DNA of 27,819 nt from the NCBI GenBank assembly GCA_900767685.1, contig CAAGAB010000341.1, positions 1 through 27,819 on the forward strand. Direction: 5' to 3'. Below, one piece after another: positions 1-6,694 of the stretch; within the stretch, counting starts at the first letter, position 1, and every line of letters begins with the position of its first letter. Both the position numbers and the translations under genes were made by a program. The notes beneath the pieces were generated by a model. The model had not been told where the DNA came from and did no database searches. It worked only from the letters and a program-made list of their open reading frames with translations. Source of the stretch: an uncultured Coprococcus sp. Lineage in GTDB: Bacteria > Bacillota_A > Clostridia > Lachnospirales > Lachnospiraceae.

Positions 1-168
1 GCTGAGAATCTTGAGGTCGGCAATCAGGTATACCTTGCCAATTCCATGGGACAGCAGTTTCTTGTGAAAGTTATCGAAAAAGATGATGAATCCATCACAT
101 TTGACGCCAATCATGAGATGGCTGGCAAAGAGCTGAACTTTAAGATCGAGCTTGTATCAGTGGACTGA
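1..168 (+). CDS. SlyD-like FKBP-type peptidyl-prolyl cis-trans isomerase, C-terminal end (5' end outside window)
   Basis: An open frame enters from the left edge and stops with TGA at 166-168, giving 55 residues of C-terminus. The tail DANHEMAGKELNFKIELVSVD matches the conserved end of SlyD-type FKBP isomerases (the D-x-NHPLAGKxLxFxVxVxxV pattern), which catalyse proline cis-trans isomerisation and act as chaperones in the cytoplasm. The preceding residues (VYLANSMGQQFLVKVIEKDD) fit the strand where the inserted IF domain rejoins the FKBP fold. The N-terminus, any metal-binding tail and the promoter cannot be judged. The gene ends 82 bases before the DUF3800 start, with no clear terminator between them. 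Family assignment is by recognition of the C-terminal motif only. Confidence 0.75.
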   Translation, partial: AENLEVGNQVYLANSMGQQFLVKVIEKDDESITFDANHEMAGKELNFKIELVSVD

Positions 169-250
169 TCCGCATGTGGATATAGTTTTTATATCTGGTA
201 TATTTCTATTTTTTCAACATTACATAAGATAAGAAGGGACAGTGGCGGTC

Positions 251-961
251 ATGAATATATACATAGACGAATCAGGATCAATCAACAGGTATCATACAAG
301 CGACCTGTATTTTGTTGTGTCTATGATACATGTTCTTGATCCCATTGCCCTTGAAAGAGCGTATAAGAGATTTATCTCTTCAAATTACGAGATGCTTCTT
401 GATCTGGACAGTGATAAGGTTGACGATATGACTGGAAAGATAGTCAAACACGGTGGCAGGATGTTCCGTGACGGCAAATTCCGTGAACTCAAGGGTGCCC
501 AATTTGACAGGGATATGAAGCATATATTTGTGGACTATTTTTCGAGGAAACATCACTTTGACGTGTACTATATTATGATGAAGAATGAGAATCTGCCAAG
601 TCGTTTCTTTGACAACATATCCAGAACGTTTAACTACTCCATCAAATCCGCACTGCTATACTTTATCCAAAGCGGATACCTCCCGGACGAAAGCTGTTTT
701 CTTCAGCTCGACGAAAGGAATGAGCGGGTAGAGAACAAATCATTTCTAGAGAATTATCTAAACACAGAGCTCTCTCTCTCCGGACAGGTCGCCGGAGATT
801 TCTCAGTGAGTTACTTTGATTCATCCTGCAACAAGTTTATCCAGATAGCCGATGTATTCTCCAATCTGTTCTATTCTCATTTACAGACCGGACATTATGT
901 CGATGAGTTAGAACTCATGAAGGAACTGGGAATCCTAAAAGGAATATTTGAGATGCCTTAA
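251..961 (+). CDS. DUF3800 domain protein
   Basis: A 236-residue soluble protein beginning MNIYIDESGS, the hallmark N-terminus of DUF3800, a family with a predicted RNase H-like fold and no settled function. The C-terminal motif IQIADVFSNLFY matches the family's second conserved block (Q-x-AD). No membrane segment or signal peptide is visible. The start is a choice: ATG at 251 gives the canonical MNIYIDESG start, while an in-frame GTG at 242 would add MAV. The AGAAGGG at 232-238 lies 12 bases from the ATG but only 3 from the GTG, so ATG is preferred. It stands alone; the next gene converges on it. DUF3800 proteins occur in mobile and defence-rich regions, but nothing adjacent supports that role here. 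Confidence 0.8.
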   Translation: MNIYIDESGSINRYHTSDLYFVVSMIHVLDPIALERAYKRFISSNYEMLLDLDSDKVDDMTGKIVKHGGRMFRDGKFRELKGAQFDRDMKHIFVDYFSRKHHFDVYYIMMKNENLPSRFFDNISRTFNYSIKSALLYFIQSGYLPDESCFLQLDERNERVENKSFLENYLNTELSLSGQVAGDFSVSYFDSSCNKFIQIADVFSNLFYSHLQTGHYVDELELMKELGILKGIFEMP

Positions 962-968
962 TTTTTTT

Positions 969-990
969 GGGGACGGAGGTGCCTGTCCCC
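969..990. repeat. REP-like palindrome, copy 1
   Basis: A 22-bp unit: GGGGAC, then GG, then AGGTGCCT, then GTCCCC. The outer arms pair exactly and the centre pairs with one wobble, so it folds into a compact hairpin with a two-base bulge. It begins 8 bases after the DUF3800 stop. A second copy follows 32 bp later. Four further copies exist in this window. The form resembles the REP-type palindromes that occur next to gene ends in many Firmicutes. Confidence 0.75.
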
Positions 991-1000
991 CTTTCGCTGT

Positions 1001-1022
1001 GGGGACGGAGGTACCTGTCCCC
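1001..1022. repeat. REP-like palindrome, copy 2
   Basis: Same 22-bp unit as at 969 with A in the variable central position: GGGGAC-GG-AGGTACCT-GTCCCC. It lies in the same orientation 32 bp downstream of copy 1. CCCC at 987-990 and GGGG at 1001-1004 can also pair across the 10-base spacer, so the two copies can form alternative hairpins. Confidence 0.75.
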
Positions 1023-1036
1023 TTTTCGCGGAAACT

Positions 1037-1087
1037 AAAAAAAGGATTGAACCTTACGATCAATATCGCGGTTTCAATCCTTTTTTT
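1037..1087. terminator. Bidirectional intrinsic terminator between DUF3800 gene and NSS transporter gene
   Basis: A7 followed by GGATTGAA (1037-1051) pairs with TTCAATCC followed by T7 (1073-1087). A small inner CGAT/ATCG hairpin sits in the loop. The T-run on each strand allows termination of both converging genes. It is 75 bases past the DUF3800 stop and about 200 bases past the transporter stop. Nothing else was recognised between 1088 and 1284. Confidence 0.8.
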
Positions 1088-1284
1088 AATACCAATAGCC
1101 TTCGAGCGATGCTCACACAGAACACTTACATAGATAAACGCACTATCGAAGGACTTACTGTTGGTACTTATATAATAACATTTGGTTGACATAAAATCAA
1201 GTCTATGTCCATAAAAATCCTTAAGAATCTTATCAAAACTTGCCAACCAAAATCTTGTCAAAAATACAATATAGATTCAAAAAA

Positions 1285-2808
1285 CTATCTGTCAGATGGC
1301 TGGTGCCCACTGACATCTCCGCCGCTATCCCTGCGGCTGTGTCCGAATGCCAGATAGCCAATAAACAATACAAACAATAATGCAACGCACATCCAGATAC
1401 ACAGCAATAGTGTTCCCTTAGGTGAAAATGTATCATAGTAGCCCTTGAAGTAGATGACAACTATGATCAATGGCAGCACATATGACATATATTTTCTGAG
1501 ATACCGCGGGAATGGCTTGCCAATTCCTGCGTCTGCCTCTGCGACAAAATTGTCAAATCCCCATCCGTTCTTTCTAGTGCAGAACAACACAAACAGCAGT
1601 GATCCAAGTGGAAGTATATTGTTCGACACAAGGAAGTCCTCCAGATCCATGATGTTGGAACCGGCTCCCATCGGAGCAATCTTTGACAATATGTTGAAGC
1701 CTAACACTGCCGGCATGGAAAACACTGATATTCCAATCAGATTTATGATCAATGACTTCTTTCTCTTCCAGCCAAACATATCTATGCTTATGGAAATAAT
1801 ATTTTCAAACACCGCTATAACCGTGGAAAGTGCCGCAAATGACATGAATATAAAGAACAGTACTCCCCATACTCTTCCCCCCGGCATATGGTTGAACACA
1901 TTTGGCAGTGTCATAAACAAAAGTGATGGTCCCATGTCGGGACTGATCCCATAGGCAAAACATGCCGGAAGAATGATCACACCTGCCATCAATGCAACAA
2001 ATGTATCAAGATACATAACACTCTTCGCCTCTCCTGAAAGCTTACGTTCCTTTCCTATGCAGCTTCCAAAAATTTCCATGGAACCCATACCAACGCTGAG
2101 CGTGAAAAACGCCTGAGTCATGGCATCGAACAGAACATTTCCCCAGCCTCTCGCATTTGCTCGCTCTATACTTGGGACAAGGTAGAACTTAAGTCCCTCT
2201 TCATTTCCCGAGAGCATAAGTGAATTCACAGCCATGACTATCATCAGGATGATAAGGGCGATCATCATAACCTTTGTCACCCTCTCTACTCCATTCTGAA
2301 GTCCCAGTGAACATATGCCTATGCAGCACGCTATGACCGCAAGTGTCACCACAGCCATAAGTCCTGGTGAAGCAAGCATCTCTGAGAACCTGCCCTCTAT
2401 GACCTCAACAGCCTCTCCGTGCAGCTGCCCGGAACCCATGACATACACATAATAAACCATCCAGCCCGCTACCATGGTGTAGAACATCATGAGCAGATAA
2501 TTGCCTGCGTACGCGTACCAGCTGAACTTGTGCCAGTTGCCTCCCGGCGGTGCCAGTTCCCTAAGAGCTGATCCTACGCTCTTTCCACTGCCTCGCCCGA
2601 TGGCAAACTCACATGTCAATATCGGATATCCCAAGAGCAGTAGAAACAGTATATATATCACGATAAATATCGCACCGCCGTTCTGCCCACATATATACGG
2701 GAATTTCCACACATTTCCAAGACCTATGGCACACCCTGCAGACACAAGGATGAAGCCAAGTCTTGAGGCGAACTTTTCTTTGTCGCCGTTGTTATTATCT
2801 TTACTCAT
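1285..2808 (-). CDS. Sodium-dependent transporter, neurotransmitter:sodium symporter (NSS/SNF) family
   Basis: A 507-residue polytopic membrane protein of normal bacterial NSS length (LeuT/TnaT/MhsT type), expected to couple Na+ entry to uptake of an amino acid or similar small amine. The TM1 signature GLGNVWKFPY (residues 29-38), followed by CGQNGGAIF, forms the unwound substrate and Na+ site in this family; K replaces the usual R of GLGNVWRFPY. Eleven to twelve hydrophobic segments follow. The tail after about residue 490 is short and charged (HSRRDSGGD). Start ATG 2808-2806 is preceded by AAAGGAAAA at a good distance. The substrate cannot be read from sequence. It is monocistronic, convergent with the DUF3800 gene and divergent from the glucosidase gene. 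Confidence 0.9.
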   Translation of the reverse strand: MSKDNNNGDKEKFASRLGFILVSAGCAIGLGNVWKFPYICGQNGGAIFIVIYILFLLLLGYPILTCEFAIGRGSGKSVGSALRELAPPGGNWHKFSWYAYAGNYLLMMFYTMVAGWMVYYVYVMGSGQLHGEAVEVIEGRFSEMLASPGLMAVVTLAVIACCIGICSLGLQNGVERVTKVMMIALIILMIVMAVNSLMLSGNEEGLKFYLVPSIERANARGWGNVLFDAMTQAFFTLSVGMGSMEIFGSCIGKERKLSGEAKSVMYLDTFVALMAGVIILPACFAYGISPDMGPSLLFMTLPNVFNHMPGGRVWGVLFFIFMSFAALSTVIAVFENIISISIDMFGWKRKKSLIINLIGISVFSMPAVLGFNILSKIAPMGAGSNIMDLEDFLVSNNILPLGSLLFVLFCTRKNGWGFDNFVAEADAGIGKPFPRYLRKYMSYVLPLIIVVIYFKGYYDTFSPKGTLLLCIWMCVALLFVLFIGYLAFGHSRRDSGGDVSGHQPSDR

Positions 2809-3076
2809 ACACTTTTCCTTTCACAGATATCAGTATTATTTGTGTCAGATGTTTACTTCAAGCTGTTACATTCTATATTATTTTTTCATTTATGCTGACA
2901 CATACCTTGTGATTGTAACATATATCATTGCATTTGTGTGTTTAAACTTTTACAGTTTATAGCAAATTTTATCCCGTATTTGAACCAGATAAAATACAGC
3001 CGTTTTTATGTTTGCTGTGCGTTTTCAACAAATATATTTTCATACAAAATAAATCTATTAATTTACATATAAAGGA
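2809..3076. other. AT-rich intergenic region, 5' leader side of the NSS transporter gene
   Basis: First part of the 543-bp divergent region between the transporter and glucosidase genes. It contains TGTGTCAG (2841-2848) facing CTGACACA (2895-2902), a perfect 8-bp inverted repeat that would lie in the transporter's 5' leader. It also contains ATTTTATC (2966-2973) facing GATAAAAT (2988-2995). No convincing promoter for the transporter was picked out and no known riboswitch was recognised. Confidence 0.4.
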
Positions 3077-3135
3077 TTACATTTTTCCATATTATATTTT
3101 ATTATAATATGTAGAATGTTCTTAATACTATTAAG
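3077..3135 (+). promoter_or_regulatory. Probable promoter and overlapping palindromic operator for the GH13 gene
   Basis: A perfect -10 hexamer TATAAT lies at 3103-3108. The best upstream match, TTACAT at 3077-3082, is 20 bp away, which is long, so the -35 is uncertain. The transcript would start near 3115-3120. Immediately there sits a 15-bp perfect palindrome, CTTAATA-C-TATTAAG (3121-3135), a plausible repressor site. The -10 box is seen directly; the operator role is inference. Confidence 0.4.
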
Positions 3136-3194
3136 ACCGTTCTCCGTATTCTGAGGCAGATTTCTGTGTGGGATTGCAGTACCTTACCTTATTT

Positions 3195-3324
3195 CATAAG
3201 TTTTCGCTGAAAACTTGTGATATACCTTATAAACCACCAGCGCATAGCTGCAAGTGCGCTGCTCGCATTATGGAGAAACAAATAGTAACACATGCGCCGC
3301 GCGAAGTGCATTTATATGCGCATG
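3195..3324 (+). promoter_or_regulatory. Structured 5' leader of the GH13 gene (three inverted repeats)
   Basis: The roughly 230-nt untranslated leader carries three inverted repeats. CATAAGTTTTC/GAAAACTTGTG (3195-3219) forms an 11-bp stem with one wobble. AGCGCA/TGCGCT lies at 3239-3260, and CATGCGC/GCGCATG at 3291-3324. None is followed by a T-run, so they do not look like intrinsic terminators. The AAGGAGG ribosome binding site at 3336-3342 stays outside them. No known riboswitch class was recognised. Confidence 0.35.
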
Positions 3325-3351
3325 CTACATTTTTTAAGGAGGACATTTATT

Positions 3352-4944
3352 ATGGCTACATGGCTTAAAGATGCAATTTTTTATGAAATATACCCACAGA
3401 GTTTCTACGATACCAATGGTGATGGAATCGGTGATTTCAATGGAATCACCGCAAAGCTCGACTATATCAAGTCTCTTGGATGCAACGCCATCTGGATGAA
3501 TCCATGCTTTGATTCACCATTTTCTGATGCGGGCTATGATGTAAGAGATTACAAGAAGGTTGCCGAGAGATACGGCACCATGGATGATATCAAAAACCTT
3601 TTTACAGAGGCTCATAAGAGGGATATGCATATTCTTCTCGACCTGGTTCCAGGCCACACATCTGAGGAGCATGCATGGTTTACCGAGAGCAAGAAGCCTG
3701 AGGCAAATGAGTACACTGACAGATATATGTGGACTGATGGTTGGCTCTGCGGCGGTGCAGGTCTTAACTACATCGCAGGTGAGACACCTCGAAATGCAGC
3801 CTACATCGTCAATTTCTTCAAATGCCAGCCGGCTCTCAACTATGGCGTTCTGAACCCAACCGAGAGATGGCACAAGAGCATGTACGATCCTGCATGTATC
3901 GCAACAAGGGAAGCTATGAAGGATGTATGCCGTTTCTGGCTTGATGCCGGATGTGACGGATTCCGTGTTGACATGGCTGACTCACTTGTAAAACACGACG
4001 ATGCGAACAAGAGTGGAACTGTCGCTGTATGGCAGGATATTCTCGGTGACATTCACGCCGAATACCCAGAATCAGCATTTGTATCAGAGTGGGGAAAGGC
4101 TGAGCAGTCCATCAAGGCAGGTTTCGATATGGACTTCTATCTTGACTGGATGGGCAACGGATATAATTCTCTGGTAAGAGATTACGAAGCTCACCTGAAT
4201 GCATTTGCATCTCTTCCGGAGAAGCTCGATGACAGCGTGGCAAACAACAGCTTCTTCAAGGCTGACAGCAAGGGAACATGTGACCACTTCATTGATGAAT
4301 ATATGGGAAGATATGAGCAGATAAAGGACAAGGGCGCCATCGCTCTCATCACAGGAAACCACGACACCACACGTATCAGCTACGGACTCTCTGAGGATGA
4401 GTTAAAGCTTGCCTACGCATTCTTCCTGACTATGCCCGGAAATCCATTCATCTACTATGGCGATGAGATCGCCATGAGATTCAGAAGCATGGCAAGCAAG
4501 GAGGGCGGATTTACAAGAACCGGTTCAAGAACTCCTATGCAGTGGACAAGCGGCACCAACATGGGCTTCTCATCAGCGCCTGCCGACAAGCTCTATCTGC
4601 CGGTTGATCCTGCAGAAAATGCCGCAAATGTTGAGGCTTCCGAGGCAGACCAGAACTCACTGCTCAATACAGTGAAGGCCCTCACCTCTCTCAGACATTC
4701 ACAGGCCGATCTGCTGGACAAGAACAACCTTGAGATCATCAGCAGAAAGCCACTTGTATACAAGAGAGGAAATCTACTCCTTGCAGTAAACCCTAAGAAT
4801 ACGGACACCCAGTCAAGGAAGCTTGCTGAGCTGACTGGTGACGCAAAGGTTGTCTATTCTATAGCAATAAACGGCACACAGCCAAGCGTTGCTGATGGAG
4901 TTATCACTCTTCCGGCACAGAGCTTTGTTGTGATAATGAACTAA
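3352..4944 (+). CDS. GH13 family alpha-glucosidase / oligo-glucanase (alpha-amylase family)
   Basis: A 530-residue cytoplasmic (no signal peptide) retaining glycosidase of the alpha-amylase clan. A (beta/alpha)8 barrel starts at once (WLKDAIFYEIYPQSF, with DTNGDGIGD at 20-28) and is followed by a small C-terminal beta domain. The catalytic set is complete: nucleophile Asp207 in GFRVDMAD, acid/base Glu246 in FVSEWGK, and transition-state Asp338 in ITGNHDTTR. Conserved region I reads DLVPGH (97-102), with Gly where most GH13 enzymes have Asn. The reaction is probably hydrolysis or transfer of alpha-linked gluco-oligosaccharides or sucrose-type substrates; the exact substrate is not readable. 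ATG 3352 is chosen because AAGGAGG (3336-3342) lies 9 bases upstream; the longer frame from 3292 would start inside a leader hairpin. It is monocistronic. Confidence 0.88.
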   Translation: MATWLKDAIFYEIYPQSFYDTNGDGIGDFNGITAKLDYIKSLGCNAIWMNPCFDSPFSDAGYDVRDYKKVAERYGTMDDIKNLFTEAHKRDMHILLDLVPGHTSEEHAWFTESKKPEANEYTDRYMWTDGWLCGGAGLNYIAGETPRNAAYIVNFFKCQPALNYGVLNPTERWHKSMYDPACIATREAMKDVCRFWLDAGCDGFRVDMADSLVKHDDANKSGTVAVWQDILGDIHAEYPESAFVSEWGKAEQSIKAGFDMDFYLDWMGNGYNSLVRDYEAHLNAFASLPEKLDDSVANNSFFKADSKGTCDHFIDEYMGRYEQIKDKGAIALITGNHDTTRISYGLSEDELKLAYAFFLTMPGNPFIYYGDEIAMRFRSMASKEGGFTRTGSRTPMQWTSGTNMGFSSAPADKLYLPVDPAENAANVEASEADQNSLLNTVKALTSLRHSQADLLDKNNLEIISRKPLVYKRGNLLLAVNPKNTDTQSRKLAELTGDAKVVYSIAINGTQPSVADGVITLPAQSFVVIMN

Positions 4945-4965
4945 GTATTTTATATTTTCGCGGAG

Positions 4966-5006
4966 CAGCCGCCAAGGTCTTGTGCAAACACAGGCTTTGG
5001 CGGCTG
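4966..5006 (+). terminator. Strong stem-loop after the GH13 gene (possible terminator)
   Basis: CAGCCGCCAA (4966-4975) pairs exactly with TTGGCGGCTG (4997-5006) around a 21-base loop, 22 bases after the GH13 stop. There is no T-run on either side, so it may stabilise the mRNA end or terminate weakly. The rest of the 314-bp gap up to proA holds the proA promoter region and nothing else recognised. Confidence 0.5.
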
Positions 5007-5132
5007 TCGCAATATCTTAAGAAACCCACGAAGCAACCTTACATCTCTTCTTACCTGTAGTCACCATCCCCAACTTGTGGTAATATGAAATGGATTATAT
5101 CCTTGTGTAAGCTGCGGACAATATTAATAAAA

Positions 5133-5186
5133 CATTTGCAGATCATTTGCAAATCATTTGCAGTCCACAGGGATATGCCATAATAT
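5133..5186 (+). promoter_or_regulatory. proA promoter with three phased direct repeats
   Basis: The -35 TTGCAG (5158-5163) and -10 TAATAT (5181-5186) are separated by 17 bp. The octamer CATTTGCA occurs three times at exactly 11-bp spacing (5133, 5144, 5155), and the third copy covers the -35 box. Helical phasing of identical half-sites over a promoter is typical of a regulator binding site. Which regulator binds is unknown. Confidence 0.5.
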
Positions 5187-5258
5187 ACAAAGCTGATATA
5201 AATGTATATGTATATAAAGAAGATTTACAAATTACTTTTATAAAGGAGAACAAGACAT

Positions 5259-6605
5259 ATGAACATGCAGGAAGCAACTTCTAAAATGAAGGCCGACAGT
5301 TACAAGATGGCGGCACTGTCAGAGGATACACGAAACAACATACTAGCACATGTAAAGGACGCCCTCATCGCTCACAAAGATGAGATATTTGCGGCAAATG
5401 CCAGGGATATGGAGGCTGCCGATGAGAACGGGATCGCCGCCGCAGTCAAGAAGAGACTCAAGTTTGACGAGCATAAACTTGCCGATGTGACAAATGGTAT
5501 CGATGAGCTCATAAAACTCCCTGATCCGGTTGGGCAGACTCAGCTCAAGAGAGCGCTCGACGAAGGACTTGTGCTCCAGAGGGTGACATGTCCGATCGGT
5601 GTCATCGGTATTATATTCGAAGCACGGCCAGACGCACTTGTGCAGATATCTTCTCTGTGCATTAAAAGTGGAAACTGTGCAGTTCTTAAAGGCGGCAAGG
5701 AGACAGCCAATACCAACAAGGCTCTCTTCGATGTGATCTACAGCACAGCAGTTGCAAATGGAGCACCTGAAGGCTGCATGTTCCAGGCAAGTCAGCACAA
5801 CGAGATTGACGAGCTTCTGTCCTGCAACAAGTCTGTTGACCTGCTCATACCTAGGGGGTCAAATGCATTTGTGCAGTACATCATGAACAACACCAAGATT
5901 CCTGTCATGGGACACGCAGACGGAATCTGCCACACATACATAGACAAGGATGCTGATATAGATAAGGCGATTCCTATAATCATAGATGCCAAGACCCAGT
6001 ACACTGCTGCATGCAATTCGACTGAGACTCTGCTCATTCACAGGGATGTGGCAGATGAGATGCTCCCTGCAATAGCCCGATCACTTAAAGATCACGGAGT
6101 AAAGCTTCGCGGAACAGCTGAGGCTGCGGAGATCATTAAACGGTCATACACAGCTGACAGTCAGACCAACGATTCACATACGAATGCCGCAACCGACAGC
6201 CAGAACGATTTTGAGATCATGGGAGATGACGATTTTAATACGGAATATCTTGATCTGATCCTCTCTGTAAAAATCGTGAATGACGTTCAGGAAGCAATTG
6301 CTCACATCAACCACTTTGGTTCACACCACACAGACTGTATCGTGACTGAGAACGCTGATACTGCTGCCCTCTTCATGCAACTTGTCGACTCAGCCGGAGT
6401 ATACCAGAACTGCTCCACAAGATTTGCCGACGGTTTCAGATATGGATTTGGTGCAGAGGTCGGTATCAGCACCAGCAAGATCCACGCAAGGGGACCTGTC
6501 GGTCTCGAAGGGCTTGTCACCTACAAGTATAAACTCTATGGACACGGTCAGATCGTGGACGACTATGCAACCGGCAAGAAACAGTTTCACTTTAAAAATC
6601 TGTAG
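5259..6605 (+). CDS. proA: Glutamate-5-semialdehyde dehydrogenase (gamma-glutamyl phosphate reductase)
   Basis: A 448-residue aldehyde-dehydrogenase-fold enzyme that reduces gamma-glutamyl phosphate with NADPH to glutamate-5-semialdehyde, the second step of proline synthesis. Diagnostic segments are CPIGVIGIIFEARPDA (111-126), LKGGKE (143-148), IPRGSN (197-202), the catalytic Cys252 in AACNSTETLL, and the C-terminal TRFADGFRYGFGAEVGIST. It is about 30 residues longer than the usual 415-420. The surplus is a Ser/Thr/Asn/Asp-rich stretch near 297-325 (SYTADSQTNDSHTNAATD), probably a surface loop. ATG 5259 sits 10 bases after AGGAG; an in-frame ATG at 5265 is a near alternative. No proB (glutamate 5-kinase) is adjacent. 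The YhgE gene follows 89 bases later. Confidence 0.95.
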   Translation: MNMQEATSKMKADSYKMAALSEDTRNNILAHVKDALIAHKDEIFAANARDMEAADENGIAAAVKKRLKFDEHKLADVTNGIDELIKLPDPVGQTQLKRALDEGLVLQRVTCPIGVIGIIFEARPDALVQISSLCIKSGNCAVLKGGKETANTNKALFDVIYSTAVANGAPEGCMFQASQHNEIDELLSCNKSVDLLIPRGSNAFVQYIMNNTKIPVMGHADGICHTYIDKDADIDKAIPIIIDAKTQYTAACNSTETLLIHRDVADEMLPAIARSLKDHGVKLRGTAEAAEIIKRSYTADSQTNDSHTNAATDSQNDFEIMGDDDFNTEYLDLILSVKIVNDVQEAIAHINHFGSHHTDCIVTENADTAALFMQLVDSAGVYQNCSTRFADGFRYGFGAEVGISTSKIHARGPVGLEGLVTYKYKLYGHGQIVDDYATGKKQFHFKNL

Positions 6606-6617
6606 ATAACGTCTCTT

Positions 6618-6639
6618 GGGGACGGAGGTACCTGACCCC
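6618..6639. repeat. REP-like palindrome, copy 3 (GACCCC variant)
   Basis: GGGGAC-GG-AGGTACCT-GACCCC, starting 13 bases after the proA stop. The right arm has A in place of T, giving one mismatch in the stem. It pairs with copy 4, 31 bp downstream. CCCCAT (6636-6641) and ATGGGG (6645-6650) between the copies form an extra hairpin with a three-base loop. Confidence 0.75.
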
Positions 6640-6648
6640 ATTTGATGG

Positions 6649-6670
6649 GGGGACGGAGGTGCCTGACCCC
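6649..6670. repeat. REP-like palindrome, copy 4 (GACCCC variant)
   Basis: GGGGAC-GG-AGGTGCCT-GACCCC, in the same orientation as copy 3 and ending 24 bases before the YhgE start. An in-frame GTG inside it (6659) could nominally extend the YhgE frame, but it lacks a ribosome binding site. Sitting between proA and the YhgE cassette, the pair may attenuate or process a shared transcript. Confidence 0.7.
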
Positions 6671-6694
6671 ATTTACATAAAGGATTACCAAAAT

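Noticed and set aside
935..1261. 108-residue minus-strand frame across the REP palindromes and terminator
   Set aside because: It runs through the hairpin repeats and the terminator, has no ribosome binding site and overlaps both neighbours' ends; it is a chance frame.
3292..3351. Upstream extension of the GH13 gene by 20 residues
   Set aside because: The extension begins in a leader hairpin without a ribosome binding site; AAGGAGG before ATG 3352 marks the real start.
5133..5163. CRISPR-like array
   Set aside because: Three 8-bp repeats at 11-bp steps have no spacers of CRISPR length and no cas genes nearby; a regulator site is more likely.
6659..6694. GTG start 12 codons upstream of the first YhgE gene
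   Set aside because: It lies inside a REP palindrome; ATG 6695 has AAAGGA at a good distance and gives the family N-terminus.
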